Shown piece by piece: positions 20,420 through 28,398 of a stretch of DNA of 30,068 nt. Within the stretch, counting starts at the first letter, position 1; the number at the start of each line of letters is the position of its first letter. This DNA comes from a virus: positions 1 to 30,068 of the IMG/VR virus record IMGVR_UViG_3300015374_000038; one strand, given 5' to 3'. The notes beneath the pieces were generated by a model. The model had not been told where the DNA came from, ran no database searches, and worked only from the letters and a program-made list of their open reading frames with translations. A program made the position numbers and the translations under genes.

Positions 20420-23400
20420 TCCGATGAGAGCACTGGGACCACCAGTTGCCACACCCGCAGCAGTGCTAATGAAGTCAGCCAGTGTCACAACGCCAGAGCC
20501 GGTGACAGGCGCAGATCCCTGTGCCGCAGCCGTCACAGGAGCCAACGTCACGGCTACTGTGCCAGTGACGGACGTGGTGGATGAGCCAGTCGCGTTAGCG
20601 GTGAAGGCAGCGAGTGTCGTGGCGGCCACGGCCTGGATCAGCAGCGCTCCTGTGGCTGCGACTGTGACAGTCGCGAGCGTCGAGGCGCCTGTTCCGACGA
20701 TCGACTCAGTGCCAACAGCGCTGGAGGTGAACGAACCCAGTGTACTTGCGGCAGTACCAGTGATCGTCTCACTGCCAGTTGCGGTGGAGGTGACAGGAGC
20801 GAGCGCCGAGGCAGCGGTTCCCGTGATGATCACTGAGCCGGACGCTGTTGACGTAAAGTCAGCGAGGACTGCGGCGCCGTTCGAGCCCGGGTTGGTGACG
20901 GATCCTGACGCGGTCGAAGTGCAGTTGGCCAGCGTTTGGGCTGATGTGCCGGTGACCGTGGCCCACCCAGATGCGGTCGACGCAAAGTGCTGAAGAGTCT
21001 GAGCTGAAGACCCGGTGATCGTCTCCGTGCCGCTGGCGCTGGACGTGAAGTTCTGGAGGGTCTGAGCTGAGGTGCCGGTAGCTGTGGTCCATCCAGCGGC
21101 AGCGCCTACTACATTGGCAAGCGTCGGCGCCGCAGTGCCTGTAATCGTCTCTGTACCTGTAGCTGTCGAAGTGACGTTCTGAAGCGTCTGGGCTGAAGTT
21201 CCTGTGACAGTGGTCCAACCCGAGGCAGCGCCTGTGAAGTTGGCCAGCGTCGATGCAGCCGTGCCTGTAAATACTTCTGCGCCTGTAGCTGACGACGTAA
21301 AGTTGGCTAACGTAGATGAAGCGGTACCGGTGATCGTCTCAGTGCCAGTCGCTGAAGACGTGAAGTTCTGAAGCGTCGTGGCGCTCGTACCGGTGATCGT
21401 TTCCGTGCCCGAGGCGGCGGCCGTGAAGTTGGCCAGTGTGACGGCACTCGAGCCGGTGATAACCAGCCCCGACGTGCCCGACGCCGCACAGGTGACGTTC
21501 TGGAGCGTGGTGGCAGCGGTGCCGTCGGTCGGGTCCAGGTCGACAACCAGGAGCCAGTCGTTCGTCGTGTCGGCGTGAGCCGACGGGTAGGAGATGCTTC
21601 GGCCCGACTGCTGCGCCTCTGAGGCCGCTATCGACGTATACGTACCGTCCTGCGGGTTGTACCAGCGGAGCCGAACGTGGCTGATCCCAGTCAGGATCGT
21701 CGTGTCGACGGCGACCGTGCGAGACGACGGGAAGTACGCGATCGCAGCTCTGGCGTAGGCGCCCTGGGCAGCCTTCGTGTCGCCGGAGCCCTCCCCGGTC
21801 GTGACGAACCCTGAGGTCGGCGCCCAGTCCGTGTGGAGCATGTAGGCGTCAACGACATCCCAGATGTACGACTGTTGAACCGTGTGGTCGTGGGTTGGGA
21901 CGTCTTGCCAAGTGAGGCTCTCGTCGTAGAGTCCAGTGGCGCCGAATACCCACCAGTTCTCCTGGCCGTAGTTGATGACACTGCCGCCCTCGATGAAGAC
22001 GGCAGAAGAACGCTCGCGAAGTTGCTGTCCGAGATTCCCCGAATAGTGAGGCGAGCCGTCATAAGGTGGTTCGCAGTCGCCGGCCGGTCCCGAGGTGGTC
22101 CCTGATTCCGTGTAGGCCGCCTCGAAGAGCTCCACCGAGTTCGAGCCATACTCGTACATGCAGTTGATCGGCACCGCGAACTGGGTCGTGTTCAGCCACC
22201 CCTGCTCATTGGTGGATGAGCCGTTGTTGACCTCCATCCACCGGACCGGGCGGGCAGGGGACTCCGTGTCATTGACGCCGTCGTAGAACGCCTCGATGCG
22301 GGCGCCGATCGTGGACCCAGGACCACCTGTGTCGTCAATCATGACGTGCCACAAGATGTTCGACGCCGACGCGTACCGGGTGGCGACCGCCACCCCCGCG
22401 TTATACATATCCGTGTTGGTCACGGCTTCCATGTCGGCACGCGCCCCCGTGGAGCCGAAGGCGACAGGCAAGCTGAGCGAGACGGCAATCCCAAGTCGTG
22501 CCGCCTCGGCCACAATCTGGTCGTAGGTCGACCAGCCGGACCCGAGCGAGCTGGCCCATGGCGTGCCAGACCAGAAGCTCGCCCCGGCCGCGTTCTTGTA
22601 GTACGAGCTCGACACCTGCCACGAAGAGTTCAGCCGATAACCGCCGCCCATCCAGACGGTGACCCCGTTGAACCCGTTACTGGCGACACCCTCGAGGGCG
22701 GTGGTGATATCGGCGTTGGACAGCCGGTACATGCCCCACGAGGAGAAGGACCTCAAGAGGTAGACATTTCCGGTCTGATCGAGGATCTTGCGCCCGGAGA
22801 TCGACGCCGGGAACGCTGCGGAGTTACCAGCCGACGTGAAGTTCTGGAGCGTGACGGCGACGGTGCCGGTGATCGTCTCGGTGCCAGTCGCCGTCGAGGT
22901 GAAGTTCTGGAGAGTGACCGCTACTGTTCCGGTGTTGCCGCCTGCAGTCCCTGACGCTGACGAGGTGAAGTTGGCGAGCGTCACGGCCACGGTGCCTGTG
23001 AAGGTCTCAGTGCCGGACGCCGACGAGGTGAAGTTCTGGAGGGTCGTCGCGGAGGTGCCGGTGATGTCGGCCAGACCCGACGCATTGGCCGTGAAGTTCT
23101 GCAGGGTCACCGCGACGGTGCCGGTGGCCGACGAGTCGGCGCTGCCCGACGCCGCGCTCGTGAAGTTCTGGAGGGTGGTGGCCGAGGTGCCCGTGATCGA
23201 CGGGGGGTTGAGGACGAGGATCGCCGCGCAGTGGTCCCGGGCGGTGCCGAGCATCGTGGCGTGGTCGTAGGTCTGCGCGCCGGCAGCAGTGAGGAGCTTG
23301 TAGGTCGAGTTCAGCGTCGAACCCGAAGTAGTCGTGCCCGAGCCGCGCCGAGTCAGGGTGACCCAGGTGCCGTTCGTCGTGTCGGTGTCTTGAGTAAAGG

Positions 23401-24076
23401 CGTCGGCTGTGCCGCCCTCAACGGCGACCAGCGCGCAGACGACCTGCCCAGCCATCGTGGGGTTGACCCCGGTGGCAACGGAGACGGACTGCCCGGTCTG
23501 ATCGTTCTGGACCGCGTAAGAGCTGGCGAGTACCGAGATCGTGCCCGAGATGCTCGGCGTGAACTGCTGGACGTTGATCGCCTTCGCCGTCGTCGAGTTG
23601 CCGTAGGTGATCGTGATCGTGTCACCGGCATCGATCGACCGGGTCACCGGGCAGACGACGAAGAACCCTTGCTGCCCGGCCGAGGCAGCACCAGGGTCGG
23701 CGATGGCCTGTGGGGTCTGGAGCGTGTAGGTGTTCGCTGTCCCGGCGTTGTTCGAGTTGTCCGCCACGGCGATGGTGGTCGCAGCGCCACCGGAGCCGGT
23801 GTTGTCACAGGCCCCGTAGATGACGAGGTAGTCGCCAATCGGCACGCCGCCGGCAGCCACGGTGATCGTCGACGTGGTCCCGGCCGTGGAGTCGGTGACG
23901 AATCCGACCTCCTTGACGTAGAGGACGACCGACGGGTTGGAAACCGAGCCTGACGCCGCGCCGGTGAAGTTCGCGAGCGTGGCGGCGCTCGTGCCAGTAA
24001 CCGACGGCTTGGTGCCCACCCATAACGGGGCGCGCCGGACCGGGCGGTAGGGGCGCGGTCGGAGCCGGATGTGCAT
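20396..24076 (-). CDS. Large tail protein with glycosidase-like domain inside repeat arrays
   Basis: The 1226-residue protein has a short basic N-terminus, one repeat, a beta-rich domain (~50-290), six repeats (~294-420), a TIM-barrel-like region (~425-780) and 17 repeats (~852-1208). The central part (ISGRKILDQTGNVYLLRSF, ADITTALEGVASNGFNGVTV, GIAVSLSLP, NILWHVMIDD, FIEGGS) followed by TVAVDTTILTGISHVRLRWYNP resembles DUF4038 apiosidase-like glycosidases with their collagen-binding-type C-terminal domain. The repeat unit is near TGTSATTLQNFTSSASGTET. GGAGG lies 5 bases before the ATG. It probably binds or cuts a surface glycan of the host. Active residues cannot be assigned with certainty. 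It ends where the next operon's promoter lies. Confidence 0.65.
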   Translation of the reverse strand: MHIRLRPRPYRPVRRAPLWVGTKPSVTGTSAATLANFTGAASGSVSNPSVVLYVKEVGFVTDSTAGTTSTITVAAGGVPIGDYLVIYGACDNTGSGGAATTIAVADNSNNAGTANTYTLQTPQAIADPGAASAGQQGFFVVCPVTRSIDAGDTITITYGNSTTAKAINVQQFTPSISGTISVLASSYAVQNDQTGQSVSVATGVNPTMAGQVVCALVAVEGGTADAFTQDTDTTNGTWVTLTRRGSGTTTSGSTLNSTYKLLTAAGAQTYDHATMLGTARDHCAAILVLNPPSITGTSATTLQNFTSAASGSADSSATGTVAVTLQNFTANASGLADITGTSATTLQNFTSSASGTETFTGTVAVTLANFTSSASGTAGGNTGTVAVTLQNFTSTATGTETITGTVAVTLQNFTSAGNSAAFPASISGRKILDQTGNVYLLRSFSSWGMYRLSNADITTALEGVASNGFNGVTVWMGGGYRLNSSWQVSSSYYKNAAGASFWSGTPWASSLGSGWSTYDQIVAEAARLGIAVSLSLPVAFGSTGARADMEAVTNTDMYNAGVAVATRYASASNILWHVMIDDTGGPGSTIGARIEAFYDGVNDTESPARPVRWMEVNNGSSTNEQGWLNTTQFAVPINCMYEYGSNSVELFEAAYTESGTTSGPAGDCEPPYDGSPHYSGNLGQQLRERSSAVFIEGGSVINYGQENWWVFGATGLYDESLTWQDVPTHDHTVQQSYIWDVVDAYMLHTDWAPTSGFVTTGEGSGDTKAAQGAYARAAIAYFPSSRTVAVDTTILTGISHVRLRWYNPQDGTYTSIAASEAQQSGRSISYPSAHADTTNDWLLVVDLDPTDGTAATTLQNVTCAASGTSGLVITGSSAVTLANFTAAASGTETITGTSATTLQNFTSSATGTETITGTASSTLANFTSSATGAEVFTGTAASTLANFTGAASGWTTVTGTSAQTLQNVTSTATGTETITGTAAPTLANVVGAAAGWTTATGTSAQTLQNFTSSASGTETITGSSAQTLQHFASTASGWATVTGTSAQTLANCTSTASGSVTNPGSNGAAVLADFTSTASGSVIITGTAASALAPVTSTATGSETITGTAASTLGSFTSSAVGTESIVGTGASTLATVTVAATGALLIQAVAATTLAAFTANATGSSTTSVTGTVAVTLAPVTAAAQGSAPVTGSGVVTLADFISTAAGVATGGPSALIGFWGIRIG
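20453..21523 (-). repeat. C-terminal repeat array, 17 units of ~60 bp
   Basis: In-frame tandem units of about 20 codons with consensus near TGTSATTLQNFTSSASGTET. Units vary most in the last positions, and central units are most alike. The pattern suggests a stiff Thr/Ser-rich beta stalk. Confidence 0.85.
22817..23197 (-). repeat. N-terminal repeat array, 6 units of ~60 bp
   Basis: Six units of the same type as the C-terminal array precede the glycosidase-like domain; several begin TGTVAVTLQNFT. A single isolated unit lies near residues 27-46. Confidence 0.8.
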
Positions 24077-24088
24077 TCCGGCCTCCGA

Positions 24089-24568
24089 TCAGTAGGGCTC
24101 GACGATCCAGAGCGTCCCAGACATGGACACGGCGTCAGCCGGTGCAGTCACCAGACGAACCAGGAGCGTCGTGTTGGCCTGGCTGGCACCGATCCAGAAC
24201 TCCTGGGGGAACCACTCCCGGAACGGGACTCGGACGTTCCAGCCCATCGCTGCTAGCAGCGTGCCCGACGTGGTCGCGACCGTTGTGTTGTTGATCTCCA
24301 CCGTGGCGCCCGCAGCGGTGTCGATGCTCGAGTTGGCCGGGACCGGGGTCACGGTCGAACCACCAGAACCACTCGTCGTGAAGCCTCGGTAAATGGCGAG
24401 CCGTAGCAGCTCCTCTTGGGCGTCGGCCGCATCACCGGTGCCACCGACGTTGTCGAGCCAGATGCCGGCGATGGCAACGGGCTTGTCGTCGGCAGGGGTG
24501 ACCTCCCAGAAATCCTGGGCAGCCGACACGGACACGTTGTCGAAGGGACATGCGTAGTAGCGGGCCAT
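24089..24568 (-). CDS. Hypothetical structural protein (159 aa)
   Basis: The 159-residue product (MARYYACPFDNVSVSAAQDF...) is beta-rich, Ser/Thr-rich and without signal or membrane segments. A WNVRVPFREWFPQEFWIGASQ stretch and a final strand GTLWIVEPY suggest a compact virion protein. It lies between tail-type genes and its ATG overlaps the stop of the next upstream gene (TGATG). No named family is recognised; a tail-fibre accessory or virion decoration protein is the best guess. Confidence 0.6.
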   Translation of the reverse strand: MARYYACPFDNVSVSAAQDFWEVTPADDKPVAIAGIWLDNVGGTGDAADAQEELLRLAIYRGFTTSGSGGSTVTPVPANSSIDTAAGATVEINNTTVATTSGTLLAAMGWNVRVPFREWFPQEFWIGASQANTTLLVRLVTAPADAVSMSGTLWIVEPY

Positions 24569-25266
24569 CAGGTCCCTTTCCTTCTCAACTGAGGTTGACG
24601 GCGTGGCGGGAACGGAAGCGCCTTCGTCGCTGCGGCCGCCGAAATCTTGTAGGTGCCGATTACCTGGGCGTCGTCGTGGGAGCTGGCCAGTGTCCAGGAC
24701 GCAGCCAGGGCGGTCGTCGCGGCGACGATCTTGTAGACCGCGTTGTACGCGAGCTCGATGTCGCCACGCTCCGACTCGGAGAGCAACGTCCAGCCTTCGC
24801 CGGCGGACTGGGTGATCGTGTCGGTGTTGCCCTGGTCGGTGGCGACCGTGGCGAACACAATCTCATCAGCCTGGGAGAGTGTCGCCGTGTTCCCGGTCGT
24901 CGGTGTCGACGACGGTGCGCCGATGGCGGCCGCCGACTTGTCGAACGACGGCGACCCGGTGAGCCCGTTCACTTCGATAGCGGTCATGCCATGGTCGGTG
25001 TGAGCCGCGCACGACACGGTGTGCGACGATCCCATCGTCGGGGCTTGACAGTCGTAGATAGCGGCCTTCGTCGCGACCCCGCCGAGACCTGCCGCGTCAC
25101 GGCGGGTGTAGGTGTTCGACTTGTTGTCGGTGATATCCGTGGTACCAGGGTCAGCGGTGCCGTACACGCGGGCTAGTACCACAATCGAGTTTCCGGCCGT
25201 GGTCGGGTTGTCGAATGTGACCGACGCGCCGGACGCTACCGACTTGTGCTGGACAACCGACGCCAC
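24568..25266 (-). CDS. Tail-type beta-sandwich protein (232 aa)
   Basis: The product begins MASVVQHKSVASGASVTFDN and runs through a pattern also seen in the large protein at 20396-24076 and the one at 28395-30068: a GNSIVVLARVYG strand, DNKSNTYTRR, then a strand with A-I-E-V-NGL, a QADEIVFATVATDQG strand and a final YKI-x-AA-TTALAASWT region. I take these as copies of one phage beta-sandwich domain. The C-terminus is basic. Start is GTG without a clear ribosome-binding site, so the exact start is uncertain. Likely part of the fibre apparatus. Confidence 0.6.
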   Translation of the reverse strand: MASVVQHKSVASGASVTFDNPTTAGNSIVVLARVYGTADPGTTDITDNKSNTYTRRDAAGLGGVATKAAIYDCQAPTMGSSHTVSCAAHTDHGMTAIEVNGLTGSPSFDKSAAAIGAPSSTPTTGNTATLSQADEIVFATVATDQGNTDTITQSAGEGWTLLSESERGDIELAYNAVYKIVAATTALAASWTLASSHDDAQVIGTYKISAAAATKALPFPPRRQPQLRRKGT

Positions 25267-25277
25267 TGGTCAACCGC

Positions 25278-25670
25278 TCAGGCGTTGCCGGCGGTGATGG
25301 TGAAGGAAGAGATCGCTACCGTTGCGCCAGCCACGATGGACGTGGTGTTGAGGTTGAGGTCCGCGCCTGACGTGCCGACCGAGCCGTCGATGACAGCTGT
25401 GTTGCCTGACGTCAGAATCCGAAACCACGTAGCCGTCGCGGTAGCGTCAGCCGACGTGTCTGACGTGATGGCGTTCAGCGTCAGGACGCCGCCTGATGCC
25501 GCAGGTGCGAACGTGGCACTGCACGGCAACTCAGCGAGTAGCGTCGTGGCTGTACCTCCAGTCGCCGGCCGCGTGCCATCGTAGATCCGGATCTTGCCAG
25601 AAGCACCGACCGCAGTCGTGAGCGCGTCTAGCATCCCGTTGCGAGCCGTAGTGGAGATGCCCAGGGTCAT
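25278..25670 (-). CDS. Phage structural-type protein (130 aa)
   Basis: The 130-residue product (MTLGISTTARNGMLDALTT...) resembles a group of phage proteins that start with a helix followed by GKIRIYDGTRPATGGTATTLLAEL and then a beta-rich Ala/Thr-rich body. They are found among tail genes; a detailed function is not known to me. The ATG overlaps the stop of the small upstream ORF (ATGA). A GAAGGAGCACC stretch just before the ATG serves as ribosome-binding site. Confidence 0.62.
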   Translation of the reverse strand: MTLGISTTARNGMLDALTTAVGASGKIRIYDGTRPATGGTATTLLAELPCSATFAPAASGGVLTLNAITSDTSADATATATWFRILTSGNTAVIDGSVGTSGADLNLNTTSIVAGATVAISSFTITAGNA

Positions 25671-25828
25671 GAAGGTGCTCCTTCGTCAGGGTTGGACACG
25701 ACGCCTTGAGCCGCGCATCCGACATCACTGACCGGCATGGCCGGCGGGTTGGTAACGACACCCTCAGCGCGAATCTTGAGACTGTTCAAGAACGCGTCAA
25801 AGCCGTCGAGGTCCTGCTTAGCTCCCAC
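25667..25828 (-). CDS. Small hypothetical protein (53 aa) in a former gap
   Basis: A GTG-started frame of 53 codons fills the space between two tail genes. It has GGAG 6 bases upstream of the GTG, and its stop overlaps the next ATG (ATGA), the arrangement used by the rest of the operon. The product begins MGAKQDLDGFDAFLNSLKIR and contains a repeated VVTNPP/VVSNPD motif. No family is recognised. Confidence 0.6.
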   Translation of the reverse strand: MGAKQDLDGFDAFLNSLKIRAEGVVTNPPAMPVSDVGCAAQGVVSNPDEGAPS

Positions 25829-25847
25829 TTCACACTCCAGTCATCGG

Positions 25848-26621
25848 TCAGGCGTACTCTACCTGCACTACGAGGTCGCTACCCGCAGTGACAGAACCGA
25901 CTTGGTCCACGTCGATCGTCAAGTAGTCACCTCCCAGCGCTGTCGTCACGTCAGGCACAGAACTCAGATCCACAAAGCCACCGATCGGGATGGTCGGCCG
26001 GTTGGCCTGCGTGGTGAAGATGGTCGTGCCGTTTCGGTTGACGTCGAGGATGACCGAGGCTCCTGCCGGAGCCACCGAGACACTGGCGATGATCCGCTGG
26101 ATGGTGATACCGGAGCCCATGTACAGCCGAGCCGTACCAGTCAGCGGGGCGATGACACCTGGGAATGAGAAGATCGCGAGTGTGTTGCCAGATGGACCGG
26201 GCACACCGAAACCACCTGAGGACACCGACACGTCGCAGTCCATCAAGAAGACGTCGATGTCACACGAGTCGACAACTTGATCGGTGAAGACGAATCCCTC
26301 GATCGGCCAGAGAGTCGTCGATCCGCTAACTGCTACGAGCCGCCACCAGTATCGAGGACGCGCCAACACAGTTGTCTGAACGTCGGTGAGCGAGAGTACT
26401 AGCTCACCGTTCAACGCTTGGCTGTCGTCGACTTGAAACGTGGTGACCGGTACGAGGCTGTCCTCGTAGTCCATGAGCAGCGCGCTGAAGTTATAACTGC
26501 TGAGATCGACCGGGACTGGGGGGCTGCCGGTCGTGAACCTGAAGATCTTGCTGTAGCTGGGTCCTGGCTTGATCGACAGGTCGTGACGAGCGGTGGCAGC
26601 CGAGAGAGTCACGTGTGGCAC
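25848..26621 (-). CDS. Baseplate/fibre-type protein with BppU-like N-terminus
   Basis: The 257-residue product has an N-terminal sandwich (LSIKPGPSYSKIFRFTTG, VPVDLSSYNFSALLMDYED, GELVLSLTDVQTTVL, RYWWRLVAVSG, LWPIEGFVFT) like the N-terminal domain of BppU-type baseplate proteins. A short GVPGPSG linker leads to a C-terminal domain (VIAPLTGTARLYMGSG, IQRIIASVSVAPAGASVILDV, GDYLTIDVDQVG) common at the ends of phage fibre proteins. It probably forms part of the tail tip. GTG at 26621 is the longest start; GTG at 26612 is an alternative and neither has a strong ribosome-binding site. Confidence 0.65.
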   Translation of the reverse strand: MPHVTLSAATARHDLSIKPGPSYSKIFRFTTGSPPVPVDLSSYNFSALLMDYEDSLVPVTTFQVDDSQALNGELVLSLTDVQTTVLARPRYWWRLVAVSGSTTLWPIEGFVFTDQVVDSCDIDVFLMDCDVSVSSGGFGVPGPSGNTLAIFSFPGVIAPLTGTARLYMGSGITIQRIIASVSVAPAGASVILDVNRNGTTIFTTQANRPTIPIGGFVDLSSVPDVTTALGGDYLTIDVDQVGSVTAGSDLVVQVEYA

Positions 26622-26639
26622 ACTACTTCAACTGCAACA

Positions 26640-26674
26640 GCTTCTGAGGTGGCCAGTACGACCACCTCAGAAGC
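26640..26674 (-). terminator. Perfect 13-bp hairpin between lysis-type and fibre genes
   Basis: GCTTCTGAGGTGG at 26640-26652 pairs perfectly with 26662-26674 over a 9-base loop, six bases beyond the holin-like gene. There is no run of T on either strand. It likely ends or attenuates the transcript from the right. Confidence 0.55.
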
Positions 26675-26680
26675 GTGTAC

Positions 26681-27034
26681 TCAGGCGGGCGGGTTCGGCT
26701 CAGGCGCACCACCCAGCGGCGGCACGTAGGCGGAGCTCTTGTTGTCGCGACTGGCGATGAAATCGGTGATCACCGACCCGCCGGAGGCGAAGACCACACC
26801 GATGAGCACCGTGGCCCAGGTGTTGAGGTCAGCCAGTGTCTTGTTGAGCCCTGGTAACACGTAGTCGTTGGCCACGGCAGACGCCTTGACCAGCGCCACC
26901 GCGCCGACACCGACGAGCCACGCGAGCGCCTGCTTGGCTACCGCTTTCCAGTCCTTCGCCGAGACGAAGGCCACGAAGTCGGTCACCTTCTTGATCATGC
27001 TCGCCACGAAGACGGGCAGCAGGAACGGTTCCAT
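26681..27034 (-). CDS. Probable holin
   Basis: The 117-residue protein has a hydrophobic N-terminus (FLLPVFVASMI), a membrane helix around residues 33-50 (AKQALAWLVGVGAVALV) and another around 72-92 (TWATVLIGVVFASGGSVI), then a hydrophilic tail rich in Pro and ending GGAPEPNPPA. Size and topology match actinophage holins, small proteins that open the cytoplasmic membrane at lysis. Three further small membrane proteins lie directly upstream, typical of a lysis cassette, but no endolysin is in the window. ATG follows the previous stop immediately, with GGAG upstream. Confidence 0.6.
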   Translation of the reverse strand: MEPFLLPVFVASMIKKVTDFVAFVSAKDWKAVAKQALAWLVGVGAVALVKASAVANDYVLPGLNKTLADLNTWATVLIGVVFASGGSVITDFIASRDNKSSAYVPPLGGAPEPNPPA

Positions 27035-27430
27035 CTAGTTGTTCTCCTTCGGTTCGCATGCCCCCACAGGGGGCTGCCGGTTGGTCAGCACAGCTTCTAG
27101 ATGGAGGTAGATCCCAGGAACAGGCCGACCTTGCTCAGTAAATCTATCCTCGACAGTCTTCACTACCTTCAACAGGTCCGCGTTGAGCTGGTCGGTCACC
27201 ACAGTGACGACCCGCTTGCAGACGTCGAGACTCGAGGCCGCCACCTGGTCGCTGCGCTCTTTGGCTTCGTGGACGGCCTGCGCCTTGGCGCGGACCACTG
27301 CGTTGTGGTTGTAGATCTGAAAGGAGACGAACCCTCCGATGGAGACGATGCACACGAAGATGAGGCTGATCACCAGCACGTGCGTGTTGCCCCACTCCTC
27401 GAACTGGCGCCAGCGCGTGCGCACAGACAT
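27035..27430 (-). CDS. Membrane-anchored protein, possible spanin-like
   Basis: The 131-residue product has one N-terminal membrane helix (~16-38, HVLVISLIFVCIVSIGGFVSF) after a basic start, then a long charged helix (NAVVRAKAQAVHEAKERSDQV) and an outside-facing region with two Cys (DVCKRV and ACEPKE). Single anchor plus coiled helix is the plan of i-spanins, but many phage membrane proteins look like this. Its neighbours are small membrane proteins and the probable holin. ATG start in a TGATG overlap. Confidence 0.5.
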   Translation of the reverse strand: MSVRTRWRQFEEWGNTHVLVISLIFVCIVSIGGFVSFQIYNHNAVVRAKAQAVHEAKERSDQVAASSLDVCKRVVTVVTDQLNADLLKVVKTVEDRFTEQGRPVPGIYLHLEAVLTNRQPPVGACEPKENN

Positions 27431-27525
27431 CAGAAGCCTCTGAAGATGGCGAGTACGACTGTCACCACCGTACCGACAGCGGCCACTAACACGGTGGCGA
27501 GGTGGTGGTGGAGGAACATCCTCAC
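27430..27525 (-). CDS. Tiny single-helix membrane protein (31 aa)
   Basis: A GTG in a GTGA overlap with the upstream gene starts a 31-residue product, MRMFLHHHLATVLVAAVG and onward, that is nearly all one membrane helix with three His at the entrance. GGAG lies about 8 bases upstream. The stop overlaps the next ATG (TGATG). It may be an accessory holin or antiholin. The coupling on both sides supports it. Confidence 0.5.
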   Translation of the reverse strand: MRMFLHHHLATVLVAAVGTVVTVVLAIFRGF

Positions 27526-27719
27526 TCTTTGTCTCCTGAAGGCACGGTCAGTGCCTTCCCTCGGCGGTACGCGTCCAGTGCCTGAGCCGGACTGACCAAG
27601 ATCAGCGTGATGCATCCAGAGATGACCGTCGCTCTCCCACCGCCCCAGACGATCTCGTACGAGAAGCCCGCCAGTGCAACAAGCAAGGTCACCGAAGCTG
27701 CGGTGATCTTGAGATTCAC
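27522..27719 (-). CDS. Small two-helix membrane protein (65 aa)
   Basis: GTG start with GGAGG 8 bases upstream. The 65-residue product has two likely membrane helices (ITAASVTLLVALAGFSYEIVW and RATVISGCITLILVSPA) and a short charged tail. In this membrane-protein cluster it could be a holin partner. No family is recognised. Confidence 0.55.
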   Translation of the reverse strand: MNLKITAASVTLLVALAGFSYEIVWGGGRATVISGCITLILVSPAQALDAYRRGKALTVPSGDKE

Positions 27720-27756
27720 TCACACGTCCTCCCGCATGACCCCCACTGTAGCTGTG

Positions 27757-28398
27757 TTAGAACCCCCTAGCGTCGATCTGCATCTTGCCGTAGGCCTGGA
27801 CGTTGGCCGTCCCAGCGAGAGAGCCCTTAGCTGTCAGCCGCATGAGCATGGTGTGGAGGCCGTCTTCTCCCACTAAGATGTCCTCATGACCGACGAGGTG
27901 GTGACGCGCTGAGCCGTTCAACCCGTTCACTCCCGCGCGTGCGACCTCTAGCCACGCACCGCTGAAGTCGAGCATCCGCTCGATGAAGACGTCCCAGCCG
28001 AAGAAGCCGTTGACCCCGGCGTCGGTGGACGCTACGGCCAGCTCACCGCTGTAGGCGATACGAATCCACTGATTAGCTAGTCCAAGACGTTGGAAGTTGA
28101 TCTGCAAGACGGGTCCTACCTGGATGTACCCACCCGCCCCGACCAGGGCGTTGGTGGTTACGAAGCCGGGTCCCTGGTTCGGCTCCCAACCGGCGCGGCC
28201 GAACTGGTTTCGAACCACGACGCCGCCCTGGGTGTCGGTGTACAGCCCGCGGCTGTTGATGCCAAAAATGGCGATCCCAGCACCTGAGTCGAACAGTCCG
28301 CCTGTCGGGTGGAACAGCACTCGTGACGCCAGCTTCCCGGTGGACGGGTCGATGTACATCTGGATGGTCGACGTCTGGGTGAGGCAGGGGACGCTCAT
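27757..28398 (-). CDS. Tail/virion-type protein (213 aa)
   Basis: The 213-residue product (MSVPCLTQTSTIQMYIDPSTG...) is beta-rich with many Gly and short turns (GLFDSGAGIAIFGINSRGLYT, GGYIQVGPVLQINF, FIERMLDFSGAWLEVARAG). The C-terminal part (HTMLMRLTAKGSLAGTANVQAYGKMQI) looks like a jelly-roll edge. It starts with ATG, AAGGAG 6 bases upstream, overlapping the stop of the large tail gene (ATGA). Probably a fibre or tail-tip component. No catalytic motif is visible. Confidence 0.6.
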   Translation of the reverse strand: MSVPCLTQTSTIQMYIDPSTGKLASRVLFHPTGGLFDSGAGIAIFGINSRGLYTDTQGGVVVRNQFGRAGWEPNQGPGFVTTNALVGAGGYIQVGPVLQINFQRLGLANQWIRIAYSGELAVASTDAGVNGFFGWDVFIERMLDFSGAWLEVARAGVNGLNGSARHHLVGHEDILVGEDGLHTMLMRLTAKGSLAGTANVQAYGKMQIDARGF

